Positions 43,404 through 54,639 of a stretch of DNA of 64,000 nt are shown piece after piece. The stretch comes from Cadophora sp. MPI-SDFR-AT-0126 (Eukaryota > Ascomycota > Leotiomycetes > Helotiales > Ploettnerulaceae). Under the pieces are notes generated by a model. It saw nothing but the letters and a program-made list of their open reading frames with translations, did no database searches and had not been told where the DNA came from. Both the position numbers and the translations under genes were made by a program. The stretch covers positions 1,550,001 to 1,614,000 of the forward strand of contig JAGMVK010000012.1 of the NCBI GenBank assembly GCA_020747065.1, written 5' to 3'. Each line of letters starts with the position of its first letter. The first letter of the stretch is position 1.

Positions 43404-44693
43404 TCAATGGCCAACTGTAGCTTGAAACGGCGCGGAAAATCTCTCTCCCTCAGGCTTGGCATCCTCAACGATGCTTCGCATCTCCTCCATCTCCTCTTTC
43501 GTAAGCTCAATATCTCGAGATGCCCAGTTCTCCTCTACTCGTGAAGCCCTTGTTGTGCCAGGAATCGGGATCATGCCCTGGGCAGCAACCCAAGCAAGCG
43601 CGATTTGTGCGACAGAGCACTTTTTCTTCGTTGCCAGCTTCTTAATCTCATCTACAATCCTCTTGTTTTTATAGAAACTCTCGCCTTGGAATTTGGGCAC
43701 TGCGACTAACGTTAGATTTACAGTGATCAATACGATTCTTATAATAATATATATCACTTACCAGTCCGGCGGAAGTCATCCTCTGCGAAGTCATCCGGCG
43801 ACTTGTACTGAAAGTCGTCCACAAGCCAACCGTGGCCGAGGGGACTGAAAGCTACGAACGCCACGCCCAATTCTTTGGCTGTGTCGATGAGTCCGCTAGC
43901 TTCGTGCCCCGTCTCAAAGGCTGAGTACTCAGCCTGAACAGCATCGATCTTTGCAACTACGGATGTCGTTAGCGATTGTTGGTACATTAAATATTTAAGA
44001 ACGAACTCGAATTTGCTTTGCGTAGAGTAGCTGCAGAACATTCAGAGAGACCAATATACTTCGTTCTGCCAGCACGGCGAATCTCATCGAGGGCGCCAAC
44101 CGATTCCTCGAGTGGAGTGTCTAGCACGCAAGTGAGTATATGCGCTCATATGCTTCCAATTTACAAGCAACGTATGCCTACTTGGATCTATCCTATGAAG
44201 ATAATAAAGATCAGGCGTAAATCCAAGTCTTTCAATTGTACCCTCAATGTACTCCTTAATGTGTGCCGCCGAGTTGGTGACAGCGCCTTCACCATGGAAG
44301 ACATCAAATCCACATTTAGACGCAACTGGACAAGCACGAAGCATTAGCTGGTACACGATGCACAGCTAGCGGAGGCAAAAATAACTTACCGAAAAGTTCG
44401 TCACGGACATTGTGCTTTTTTATGAATTCTCCGAGCAATTTCTCATTAGCACCTGCTGCATAGACAACCTGGAATTTGAATATGCAATTAGAGCCGTGCT
44501 CTTCCTGTAAAACATTTGGTTGCGTGTGACGTACTGCAGTATCCCAAAACGTAGAACCTAACTCAATTGCTTTCTCAAGAACTGGTTCGGCCTCTTGATA
44601 GGAAAGGTTTGTACCCATCATGGCATTCAGTCCCATTGCACCGAACCCCGGGACGGGGACCTCTATGTCCGCAAAAGGGAGTGATTTGACCAT
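43404..44693 (-). CDS. aldo/keto reductase (328 aa)
   Basis: Six exons: 44693-44535, 44468-44390, 44325-44182, 44120-44007, 43956-43762 and 43699-43404, frame kept throughout. AKRs reduce aldehydes and ketones with NADPH. The catalytic tetrad is complete at the usual spacing: Asp51 (WDTA), Tyr56 (VYAAG), Lys83 (SKCGF) and His123 (YYLHRID). The NADPH-binding C-terminal part is present ([15 protein letters not shown]). Closest in flavour to the pyridoxal reductase / auxin-induced-protein-like subgroup. One intron uses the unusual donor GTTCGT. It could reduce the aldehyde made by the amine oxidase nearby, but that is only a suggestion from context. Confidence 0.88.
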
Positions 44694-45497
44694 GTTGGCT
44701 AACGATGATACAGTGTAGATGGTAAGAAAGAGAGGAAGATGAATTTTGTTGCAAAGCCAAAGTTTGAACAGGACCAACGGCAATCTTCCCTCATATATCC
44801 GGCGTTTTACTCGTATGTAGTGGAGCAAGAAGCTTCGATCGTTGAACTTTCTGACGTAGGTCTTCATGTCTGTGGACAAGTCGGCCCATCTTAGATGACA
44901 TCATTCCAGACCTCACCACTGCGAGGAGAGCCGAATTCTTGTATTGGATCCCATTCATTCCATACCTCAACAGCTGTGACATTTCGGCCGAAAGCATCGG
45001 TCGGCCCTCCCTAGTTATTTCTATTACTGTACTAAGCAAATTACAGGCCAATTAGGTTTTCCGACAGACCCCGCTCGAAGCGAATGCCTTAATGCATATG
45101 CCTTAATGCCTCAGATGCAGGCAGGGTGGCAGTAAACTTAACAATATCCAAACATGCCTTCATCAAACAGACGTTGCTAAGATATCATGGAGCGGAGACT
45201 TTCGATTGGGCCAAGAGCGCGATTGATGATATCGCTCTGATATTGCTATCGCCGAAGATAAAAGGTAACGAAGCTTCCATCAGTCGCTCGAGCCATTGTC
45301 CTGATAATCGCCGAAAAACCTTGCGGTAAATGCAACGCGCGAAAATCGGACATCCTGTCTCGTCCGAGCTATGCGCCACAAGATCGATTTGGGTATTCAG
45401 CAACCTGAGAAAGTAATGACGTCGTCGATTCTGGTCACGTACGATCACATATGTACACAGCTTTCGCAATGCTGAGTTTTGCAGACTTTGTAGCACA
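44694..45497. other. intergenic, no gene seen
   Basis: Upstream region of the reductase. Nothing recognised. Confidence 0.45.
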
Positions 45498-46832
45498 ATG
45501 GTGACCACGGACAATCAACAGCTCACCTTGACTTGGACTACTCTACATGGTAAAACCATCATCTTAAAATGCGACGTCAGAGCTGAAATCGACCGAGCCG
45601 AAGTAATGTAAAAAGATACGGACATGTGGAAATGTGGTCGAGTTATATCAGCCATTTATCCTCAGGGCCTCCAGGTTTTCGACATCGATGCAATCACCTC
45701 AGATGCTTGAGCAGGTGTGCAAGAATGGGGAGATCAGGTTCGGCTCTTGCAGAGCGATCCCGCATACTTCTGAAGGGTCACGAGAAACGCCGACTCTGCG
45801 GTGCCCCTCGAGCGAGATATCATTGTATGAGAAAGACTAGCGCAAATTCGAGCGCTGCTAGAAATCCCCTCTGAAGTTCGGAACTACACATGGTGGAATT
45901 GGACGTTGGAAGACTTGCAAAACATCATGAGCCTGCATGAGAAATATCCAGATGACATTCGCCTAGAATGAACCTTCTACTGTATTACGGAACTGCCGAC
46001 CAATCTCTGATGAACGCTGTCGTGCATCAGATCGAGTAATTTGAGACGACTGTACAGAACAAGATCTTCAGCGCTCCGGTCTTCGAGAACTTTTGATGTT
46101 CAGGAATCAGTTGGTGCGACCCCATGGAGACTGAAGCATGGCAAGCGTTGAGATAACTGGTGGGTTGGAAACTACTCCGAATACAAGACTCTCTGCTGGC
46201 GTCCCGCCAACCTACATGATCTCCCTATTGACAGGATTAGATATCACCCGAGTGTGGTCTCCGCCTTCATCGATGAATATTCGACTACAGCGCCAAAAGA
46301 GAAGAGGGCTCACAGAGACGAAAAGTGTATACACAGCTATCTTTCTATGCCTCTGTAGACGAGCTTCTTTGTGCCATCCACTTTCACTGACGGCGATGGT
46401 CCGCGCACGAAGATGCCTACATCAGAAATTATCGATAACTCCAAGTCACGACACTTTCCATTGGTCAAATTGAAGAGGCTGAACAAGTCTTGGAAATGAA
46501 AATGTCCAAATCCAAATTTTGGAACGGTTCCTGCTTGCGTACGATTTCCATCCAGGAAGCGAGAGATCGACAGAGATGTGGCTAGATATTTCGGGCGTGT
46601 GCAAAAGTCCGTGAATTCGCTCTGGGACACGATCAAAGTTGCCGACTTGCAGTACATGATTGCGAACAAAGCACCTGCCGAGCACATGGGACTGTCCATA
46701 GCACTCCGAGCTCGACAACGGCCAAAGTGTAATGTCAGCATGGAGAATAGGCACAGAATTCGAAACAGCAACGGACGGCCCGCCAAGCAGAAGGCTGGTG
46801 TCCCTCAGAGCAGCTCGGCGCAAACAGAATGA
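45498..46832 (+). pseudogene. possible decayed gene with many in-frame stops
   Basis: One reading frame starting with the ATG at 45498 stays protein-like for about 1.3 kb (segments such as LEIPSEVRNYTWWNWTLEDL, RPANLHDLPIDRIRYHPS and ARYFGRVQKSVNSLWDTIKV) but is broken by about ten TGA, TAA and TAG codons. These could come from C-to-T changes. I cannot name the family. A 269-codon minus-strand frame overlaps but looks less protein-like. Confidence 0.3.
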
Positions 46833-48175
46833 GGGACTTCTCTGGATCTGCCTGATCAGACAACCTCCGGACAAGCAGGCTGTCGTATCCAAAAGTAGTC
46901 CAAGGTATCCAGTGTCACAGTCCACATCTGAAGTTGAAACTATCCCCGAACCAACTCTACTGCCGCCAATAACCGTCAAACAGCTGTCGTACACAATCCT
47001 CGGTGGCATCTTTCTGTCAAATCCGGAGCTTGCTGCCAAAATCGTCGATTTGGGTGCATTGTGCATGCTCTCGTTGATACTGGATCCAGTCCTTTTCAAC
47101 ACAGTGGCTCTTCTGTCATGTTCGAGTTCATCAATGAGGAAGGAGCCGAATTGGTAGAACAGGATGTTCTGAAAGCTATATGGTGTCACCAATGGCGACA
47201 CCGTCAGGATGAGAGGGATGGGTAAAAGGATGGTAAGGTGGTTTAGCTGGGACAAGAGACACGTTCGTCATGCAGTAATGGCGCAAAATCCATATCCCAC
47301 GCTGCGCTGCATCATCATGATAGCAGTAAGTTTTTCCTGCTTTGGATAGATTGATCTCGGCATTTAGTTCCTGAAAAGGAAACTGTGAAGGTATCCCTAG
47401 ACACAGTACCAGTCTTGTCAATCACCCAATTGTGGCCACGACGGACTAGGTCAGAGCTCCAATGCCTTTGCAGCCATTATCCCTTGCTAGACTCGATCAT
47501 CTACTGGCCCATCTTTACCCCGCGCAAGGCCAGCGGTTAGCAAGGCTGTCCCCGCGACTGAATATCGGCATACCATTTGATAAACCTAATAATTTCTAGA
47601 TCTATGGCTTGTGACTTGCATGTCTACCTGACATGCGCTAGCATCACAAGTAGAAGGAGCCAAGACTACAAGTCACGATTTGCCGATTGGCCAAGAAACA
47701 GACTTCGCCTAAAGGGGAAGCTGGAATAACATTCCGCCCTCGCCTGCCGAGAATCAAGCCTCCTTTTCGGCATATGCTTGTTGCTAACCGAAGAGGATTC
47801 AAAGAAGGTTTGAAGTAGTCTTCTGTGCGTTGACTTGACCCTGCAGAATCTGAGATAAGGCAGGCTGAGCTGGCGAGAAGTGCAATTATGAAGGACTGGC
47901 TAGGTACTTGTGACCTTCTCCAATTGTCATGAACGCCAGAGATGCATTAGCGAGATACTACTCATGATCATCGACCTTCTTTGATTGTCGAGAACTACTA
48001 ATGGTTTTCTTATGTTACAAGCGCTTTCGATGTTGATCTGCTCGTCTAGTTTAATGGGCCTAGGCACATCTCCTAGGATTGTAGCCTCTTGTTGAGTACT
48101 TAAGTAGCGAGTCATCTCCATACCTTTCTCACTCTACCCACCTCTCAATCTCTCAACTCTTATTCCTTTGTAATC
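46833..48175. other. intergenic / decayed, no gene supported
   Basis: About 1.3 kb before the carboxypeptidase. A 141-codon plus frame (46732-47157) may be the tail of the decayed gene. The last 100 bp are CT-rich, as in a fungal leader. Confidence 0.4.
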
Positions 48176-49789
48176 ATGAAGCTCGTCTCCGTCACTCTCC
48201 TGGCGCTCGCCAGCGTCGTCTCCTCCGCCAAAGTGAGCTACAATGGCGCCAAGGCATTCCGCATCCCAGTCGGCGAAGATGTCACGCCTTTGATGGACGT
48301 GATCCAGAAGCTGGACTTGCCAATCTGGAAAGGAGCTCCAAATGGTGTCCCGATCCCCAACTCGCATGTTGATCTTGTTGTCCCAGCCAAAAGCGTCAAG
48401 GAGTTTAGCAAAATGACCAAGTCGATGAAGACCGAGGTCATGCATGAGGATCTTGGCGCTGCTATTGACGCTGAAGGAACGGCCCCGGAATTCTCTAGTA
48501 AGTACAGACAATCGCATTTCCTCGGAAATTGAGAGCTGATGAGATGTGCTGGAAGTCGCTGCTGCTGATCTAACATGGTTCAATGCGTACCATGCGTATG
48601 CGGACCACATCACTTTCTTAAATGATCTTGTTGCCAAGAACAGCACTCGATCTGAGATCGTTGTTGCGGGTAACTCCAATGCCGGACGTCCCATCACTGG
48701 TATCCATTTCTGGGGAGCTTCTGGAAAGGGTGTCAAGCCTGCTGTTATCCTTCACGGCACTGTTCATGCTAGAGAGTGGATCACAACTATGGTAAGCCAA
48801 GCCACGGATTCCTTTTCTTCGGACATTGTAAAGCTGACTCAAACTTTTTCACAGACAACCGAGTATCTCGCATACTACCTCTTGCAAAACTATGGCAGCA
48901 GCGCCGAGATCAAGGGATTCGTTGACAAGTACGATTTTTACATCTTCCCTGTTGTGAACCCAGATGGTAAGACTCCGCATTGTTGACAGAAAAGCAAATC
49001 TAAGCGGGACCAGGTTTCGTGTATACTCAGACAACGAACCGACTTTGGCGTAAGAATCGCCAGACTGTCTCGAGCAGCACGTGTGTTGGGCGAGATGTCA
49101 ATAGAAACTGGCCTTACCAGTAAGTTTGGCTGCAAAACTTCCAATCACTCTTGAAAGCGTCTTCAAAATGCTGATACCGGGATTTAAGATGGTCTGTCCC
49201 CGGTGGTGCTTCCACAAATCCTTGTGACGAGACATTCAAAGGTACGTATCCACCGATTGTGTATGTCACAAGATGACCAACTAACAATAATCTCAGGTCT
49301 CGCAGCTGGTGATGCAACAGAGAACAAAGTCCTCGTTGATTACACAAACAAAATCGCCGCAGCTCAAGGTCTCCAACTCTACATCGACGTCCACTCCTAC
49401 AGCCAGCTCTTCATGACTCGTTCGTCTCCCCTCCCTTCCCCTCCATCCCTTCTCACCCCAAACTAACATCCCCTCCAGCATACGGCTACTCCTGCACAGC
49501 CGTCGCCCCCAACAGCGCAACCCTCAATTCTCTCGCCCGCGGCGTCGCAACCGCCATCCGCGCCGTCTACGGCACGACCTACACATCCGGACCCATCTGC
49601 TCCACGATCTACCAAGCTACTGGAAGTGCTGTGGATTATGTCGCTGATGTCACGAAGGCGAAGTATACTTTCACTATTGAGTTGAGAGATACGGGAACCA
49701 ATGGGTTTGTCTTGCCGGCTAGTCAGATCCTGCCGACGGGTGTGGAGACGTATGCTGGGTTCAGGTATTTGTTGTTGAATATGGTTTAG
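48176..49789 (+). CDS. secreted metallocarboxypeptidase, M14A family (420 aa)
   Basis: Seven exons: 48176-48497, 48556-48791, 48855-48966, 49014-49119, 49189-49241, 49297-49419 and 49479-49789, all in frame. It removes C-terminal residues from peptides outside the cell. Seen: a signal peptide (MKLVSVTLLALASVVSSA), a propeptide to about residue 107, zinc ligands His178 and Glu181 (HAREW) and His309 (DVHSYSQ), substrate-binding DVNRNWPYQ, and the catalytic Glu385 in FTIELRDTG. The length is standard for fungal carboxypeptidase A. Intron 6 starts with GTTCGT, an unusual donor, but frame and homology require it. Confidence 0.92.
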
Positions 49790-49967
49790 AGGGAGGAGAT
49801 GACGTGAGGTGAGAGGTGCTTAAATTGCAATAAAACATGGCGAGGATGTCAGTAAACGGGAAAAGAACATTGGACACTTCAGCTGCCTAGATTGTTCTGT
49901 TTCCACTGCAATGCAAAATTTTCAAAAATGAGATATATCTCCTTTAGATCCTCAGTAGATCTGTCCT

Positions 49968-50513
49968 TCACACAACTTCTCTCATCTGACAAATAAAGTT
50001 AGGCCAGAAAGAGCTCGTCGCCTTCTCCAAAACACCATCCACCTTCTTCCTAACCACTTCCATCTTCATAATAGCTTCAACTTCCTGACCGTCAAAACAG
50101 ACGCATACATCGCTCACCCCATCCTTGATGTACTTCTCCAACTCATCCAGAATCTCTGTATCACTAAGCCCTCTTTCCTCGTCACTTTCCATATCTATCC
50201 CCGTCTTTGTCTTTCCCGCTTTCACTTTCTCGTTATCATCCTCCCCATCCTCGTCCTCCCAATCTTCTTCGTTTCCAATTCTCAAGCTCTCCACCCTCCA
50301 CGCTCTGAGCAGCTCTTTAACCCGCGAGACACGCTGAGTAGATAAATACTCCAGGAACGCAGCGTTCAACTGGATGTTCTGCAGTGTGGTCGCGTCTTCC
50401 GTGGGAGATTCTATCAGGAAGAGGGATTGGAAAGTTTTGTAGAGGGATGTTGGAATGGTCAGCGGGAGTGAAGTAGGATTGGTGGAGATGAAGGTGCTGA
50501 TTTGGGAAGCCAT
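49968..50513 (-). CDS. hypothetical protein, 181 aa
   Basis: Single exon, no signal peptide or TM helix. The N-terminal half is helical (NIQLNAAFLEYLSTQRVSRVKELLRAWRVE). An acidic low-complexity stretch follows (EDWEDEDGEDDNEK), then a helical C-terminus with DVCVCFDGQEVE. I do not recognise the family. Clean codon structure and an ATG in a good context argue that it is real. Confidence 0.55.
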   Translation of the reverse strand: MASQISTFISTNPTSLPLTIPTSLYKTFQSLFLIESPTEDATTLQNIQLNAAFLEYLSTQRVSRVKELLRAWRVESLRIGNEEDWEDEDGEDDNEKVKAGKTKTGIDMESDEERGLSDTEILDELEKYIKDGVSDVCVCFDGQEVEAIMKMEVVRKKVDGVLEKATSSFWPNFICQMREVV

Positions 50514-51252
50514 TTTTTTGAAGCAAAGAATGGGTTGTGGTAAGAATCGGAAAGGACGATATGTTAGATTAAGACTGTTTCCGCGAAGAAAGAAAAAATG
50601 TCAGAGGTTCTAAGTTAGACATATAGGATTTTCTACGACTGAGAGAAGCATTCTCGAGATGGGATGATAATTGTGGGCGGGCTCTTTGTACTCGGCTGTC
50701 TTTGTTCGCAATTCCGCATTGGGAATGGATATTTAACTTTATCCGCAGCCTCAAGCCTTTGTATCTTTGTTCACAGGATTTTTAAAACTAGGGCTTTGTC
50801 TCATAACTGGTTTGTTCGGGAAACTGTAGTGTCTTTAGATTAAATATGAATTCGTTAGGTCTGTAATATTTTGACTACTCTGGCCCCCTTTCTATTCGCG
50901 TAGGTTTTTGGGCTCAGGTTAAGGATTGAATTGCTTATAAGCTGTGACTCCAGAGGCGCATATGTAGATACATTGAGAGGGGCGTCAATTCTAGATGTTT
51001 CAACATGTTTGCGATTGCTGCCCATCAAGTTGAATGCCTTGCGGACTCCTTACACCTAAACTTCATCCTGGGTTGACTTCGACCTGTTGAACGGTATATG
51101 GAGCGAACCTTGTAATGTAGAAGGATTGGATTTGATTGCCTTGCAGAATGTAGTCGGGGGAAGTCTCTTATATATACATGCACCTGCAAAGCTAGTCTTA
51201 GCTTGCACATGACCATCTCGTGTCATGATTAACAAAGCCGGTGCTGATCTGT
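50514..51252. other. intergenic, no gene seen
   Basis: AT-rich flank before the truncated O-methyltransferase. Its missing N-terminal coding part is not found here. Confidence 0.45.
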
Positions 51253-52022
51253 ACAGGGTTTCGTTCTTGCCAACAATGGCAAGACGGTCAAGGAGGCTGC
51301 CACTACTGACCCTGAGCGGGCGATGCGCTTGGAATTGGAATGCAAGCTATCGACCATGTTCCGGGTTACGCCATTGAAAAGGTCTCTACGATCTACCATT
51401 GGGCTGCCCTTGGAGGCGTATACATTGTCAATGTTGGTGGATTTCGAGGTCAAGCCGCTATCGAGCTGGCCAAAAATTTCGGCAACATCAAGCCACATGT
51501 ACAAGATGGAGCAGGCATGATCCAAGGCGCTGCATCAGCAGTTCCCGAGGAGTTGCAAGGACGTGTTGAGTTTATGCCACATACTCTCTTCGAGCCGCAA
51601 ACCGTTGAGGCACCTGTCTACTTCTTCCGCATGGTCTTCCGCGGTTTGGGCGATAAATACGCTGTCACAGTCTTGAAGGCACAAATTCCGGACCGTCGAC
51701 CTGGTGTCAAGATCCTCCTTCAAGATGTAGTCATGCCAGAGCCAGGCGCCATTCCATTGTGTAGAGAGCGAGTTGCTGGGTATGCTACCAGGTGTTGATG
51801 CGAGTAGGAAAGAAAGAATACTACTGACGGAAACTTCACAGGGCTGTCGATTTGGCTCTAGAATGCTTCTCCAGCGGTCGTGAACGATACTTGGACGAAT
51901 GGAAGGCCCTGCTTGCTGCTGCAGATAAGCAATTTGCCCTTCATAAAGCCTATGTTCCTGAGGATTCTTTATTGGGAATCTTGGAGGTTTACTGGGACGA
52001 AGCTGTTGTCCGAGAGGTCTGA
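51253..52022 (+). pseudogene. truncated O-methyltransferase (COMT-like), frameshifted
   Basis: The C-terminal ~230 residues of a SAM-dependent O-methyltransferase. Seen: DPERAM, then HVPGYAIEKV, the SAM motif I region (IVNVGGFRGQAAIELAK), RVEFMPHTLFEPQ, YFFRMVFRGLGDKYAV, and LLQDVVMPEPGAIPL. After an intron at 51780-51841 comes SGRERYLDEWKALLA. About 150 N-terminal residues (the dimerisation part) are missing, and one base is lost near 51329, breaking the frame. SAM motif I has GGFRG where functional members have GGSHG or GGGxG. The stretch from the ATG at 51340 could still be read as 206 residues but would lack a working fold. Confidence 0.75.
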
Positions 52023-52816
52023 AGGAATAATCCACCAAATAATGGACAGCATATTTCAGCTTCTACTTGTCTCGGTCACTTTTATGATAGCTATCACGGC
52101 TATGGCGGTGCACTTGCTAGAGTCATTTTGCGATGTTATTCCAGGTTCTGAAGACATCTGATTCCGATTATTATGAACATATTTGCTAGAGCGACAAATG
52201 GAGTTGCATTTTTCGTGCTTTTACAAAATTCCATCTTGAGCTATCGCGCTCTCTCGTGAACCAATGATCCATGCTGCCAGACACCATATCTGTGTGTTTA
52301 CAAATTTCTTTGATTTTCTCTCGGCTACAGTCCACAGAGTGCTGCCCCAAACCGCAAAGTTTGTCAAAAGAACCCATTCTTCCTACAGACTAAAATTCTA
52401 CCTTCTATGCTCTATATGTACTGTGAAGCTATCAAGTCTGTTTCCATCTCAAGCCGTAACACCAAGCGAGTACTTTGTTCGACGACAATTCGGCCCCTTG
52501 CCATTTGAAGGATCGCAGACTTGGCAAGGAACTTCATGAACAAATGTCAAGGTCTTTCTGTGAGGGGAAAGGGAGTGATGACACGGGTGATCTCTATAGA
52601 CAATAGAAGCAAGATAATTGAAGAACATTTCAAGCGCAACGCCCGACTAAAAGTAACGTAATTTACATGAGAACCTTGCCAAGTTCCCGTGGTAGCTCGA
52701 CTATAGAAGTTTCAGTATCGCACGACTCTAAATCGAATCCCTGGCACCATTCCAACGTCAGGTCTTCCATCTGCTGGCACTTGGTCTCTTCCAAAGACCA
52801 CTTCCACTTAGTGAAG
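52023..52816. other. intergenic, no gene seen
   Basis: Short frames only between the methyltransferase relic and the next minus-strand gene. Confidence 0.45.
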
Positions 52817-53425
52817 TCACTTCGGCCTATACCACCCCGCGAAACCAGCAGCGAGTACGTCCAACTTCTCTCGAATCTTTTCACAGCTTTCCAGATCTTC
52901 ACCATGTGGTTTCTTCAAGATCTTGTCCAAAGGCTGACCAGGCTCAGGATCCTGCAACATATGCACTGATAGTTCTACTACTCGATCATGAGTCCACGCA
53001 ATGCGTTTCATGAGAATGTCAATGTACTCAGGCACAGAACTTCCTTCTGAGAAGGTAACGGAAGGAAAGTCGTTTCCCCAGTCCTCGGACTCGTCACCGT
53101 AGTCGTAGGTTTGGAAGAAGACTGCGGCTTCTGCCGCCGTAAGATTCAATCGATATACATCACCGAGCCGAACAGCGTACCATCCAGCTGAATGGAGACG
53201 GTCGAGAAGAGTACAGCGTCCTTTACTCTGACCATAGATGGATATGTAGTATTCCATGTTTTTGCAGAGTTTGTGGAAGATAAGACTGGCGACCTCATTG
53301 AGATCTCCTCGATTTCGCCGGAGCACAGGTGAATGTGGCGAAGATTCGCTATGAGTAGGTTGGCCTGGGACTTTGTTGAAGTCCGGACTCCCAGTTCCCC
53401 AAATGATCTCCAGATCTTGGGACAT
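52817..53425 (-). CDS. hypothetical protein, 202 aa
   Basis: Single exon starting MSQDLEIIWG. Soluble, rich in Asp/Glu in the middle (QTYDYGDESEDWGNDFPS), with helical ends and a C-terminal GFAGWYRPK. No domain recognised. A well-formed ATG and even codon use support a real gene, but there is no homologue I can name. Confidence 0.5.
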   Translation of the reverse strand: MSQDLEIIWGTGSPDFNKVPGQPTHSESSPHSPVLRRNRGDLNEVASLIFHKLCKNMEYYISIYGQSKGRCTLLDRLHSAGWYAVRLGDVYRLNLTAAEAAVFFQTYDYGDESEDWGNDFPSVTFSEGSSVPEYIDILMKRIAWTHDRVVELSVHMLQDPEPGQPLDKILKKPHGEDLESCEKIREKLDVLAAGFAGWYRPK

Positions 53426-54258
53426 GATGCTCGTTAGGGTGTTTTGCTACTTTTGAAGGGAATATTTGGGAGTGAAGCTGCGAGGAAGATCGGTGGATGG
53501 CTTGAGAGTGTTCTCGTTGTGTGATGAAAGGACAGAATCAAAATAAGACGTCATTGGTCGCACCCAGTTCTTAAATAGAAGAGTACATGAACTTTCTTGA
53601 CAAGTATCCTTTGTGATGCACCTATAGGTGAGTATACTCATCACGAAATGATCGTGGCATATTGAATGTTCTGAATGTACTTAGTGCTGTGAATAGGAAC
53701 ACCCTTTTGACTAAGGCCATATAATTCCTTCCATCGTGGCGAGGAATGGATAAGTGACCGATTCGCTTCGTGATTGTCTTTTGTTGCTTGGAAGTTCAAC
53801 GGGATCAACGTTGGCGGGGTAAAGAGTATTTACTTTCGGTAAATATTCGAGCCCCTATCGAGACCCATCGGATTGCCAGCTGCCACTGGGTGGGACATGA
53901 AACGAGCACATGTTTCCACAACGCCAAGTAAATAATTCAGCTGCGCTGGGATCATTATTCACCAAGTCGGCCGCATAGCCCCACGATTGTATGTCCATCT
54001 CGAGATATTATTAGCGACGCCACGTTGATATTCCTTGGCGACTCATGAGCCACCCAATCTCAACTCCACTCACAAGGCGCCCGCTAGTCTTCATCTCACC
54101 ACCCCTGAGCTTCACCCCTTGGCATCAGAACTGTAACACTACAAAGTCGCGGTCTCGCCTCTCATAAAGCTTTCTCTCTTTCACGTACTCTCGACTCTTG
54201 AAACCAGCACTTCAGCCACCTACCTACCTTAAATCAACAACAGCCACCACCTCCAGCC
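53426..54258. other. intergenic with the CYSTM gene promoter
   Basis: Divergent upstream region. The last ~150 bp are CT- and CA-rich, typical of a well-expressed fungal gene's leader. No other gene. Confidence 0.45.
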
Positions 54259-54639
54259 ATGTCAGGATATCCTCCTCAACAATACGGAGGTCCTGAGCAG
54301 TACGGACCACCCCAACCCTACGGCTCACCTCCACCTCAACAAGGTTATGGATATCCTCCTCAACAACAGCCTGTAAGTCTCCCCTCTCGATAGCTTCACT
54401 TCATTCTTCTACACAACAAACTGACTTTTTGAAGATGTACCAGCAAGCTCCACCACCTCAACAAGCTCCTCCCGAGAAGGACCGTGGATGTCTCTATGGA
54501 TGGTAAGCAGCTCACCATTCACCTTTCGTTTCATCTTTCTCTACTGACACGCATCCTCAGCCTGGCGACCTTGTGTTGTTGTTGGTTGTGCGGAGAGACA
54601 TGCGAATGCTGCTTGGACTGCTTGACATGCTGCTTCTAA
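54259..54639 (+). CDS. CYSTM-family small cysteine-rich membrane-associated protein (86 aa)
   Basis: Three exons: 54259-54372, 54435-54502 and 54561-54639, in frame. The N-terminal ~60 residues are Pro/Gln/Tyr/Gly-rich (repeats of YPPQQ, QYG and PPPQQ). The C-terminus is a CYSTM module: DRGCLYGC followed by LATLCCCWLCGETCECC and a final CLTCCF. CYSTM proteins in yeast and plants associate with the plasma membrane and are linked to stress tolerance. Each exon is short, so this gene is invisible as a single open frame. Confidence 0.85.

Noticed and set aside
46446..47255. 269-codon minus-strand open frame
   Set aside because: No start context, no domain, and the opposite strand has more protein-like though decayed sequence. 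Not convincing as a gene.
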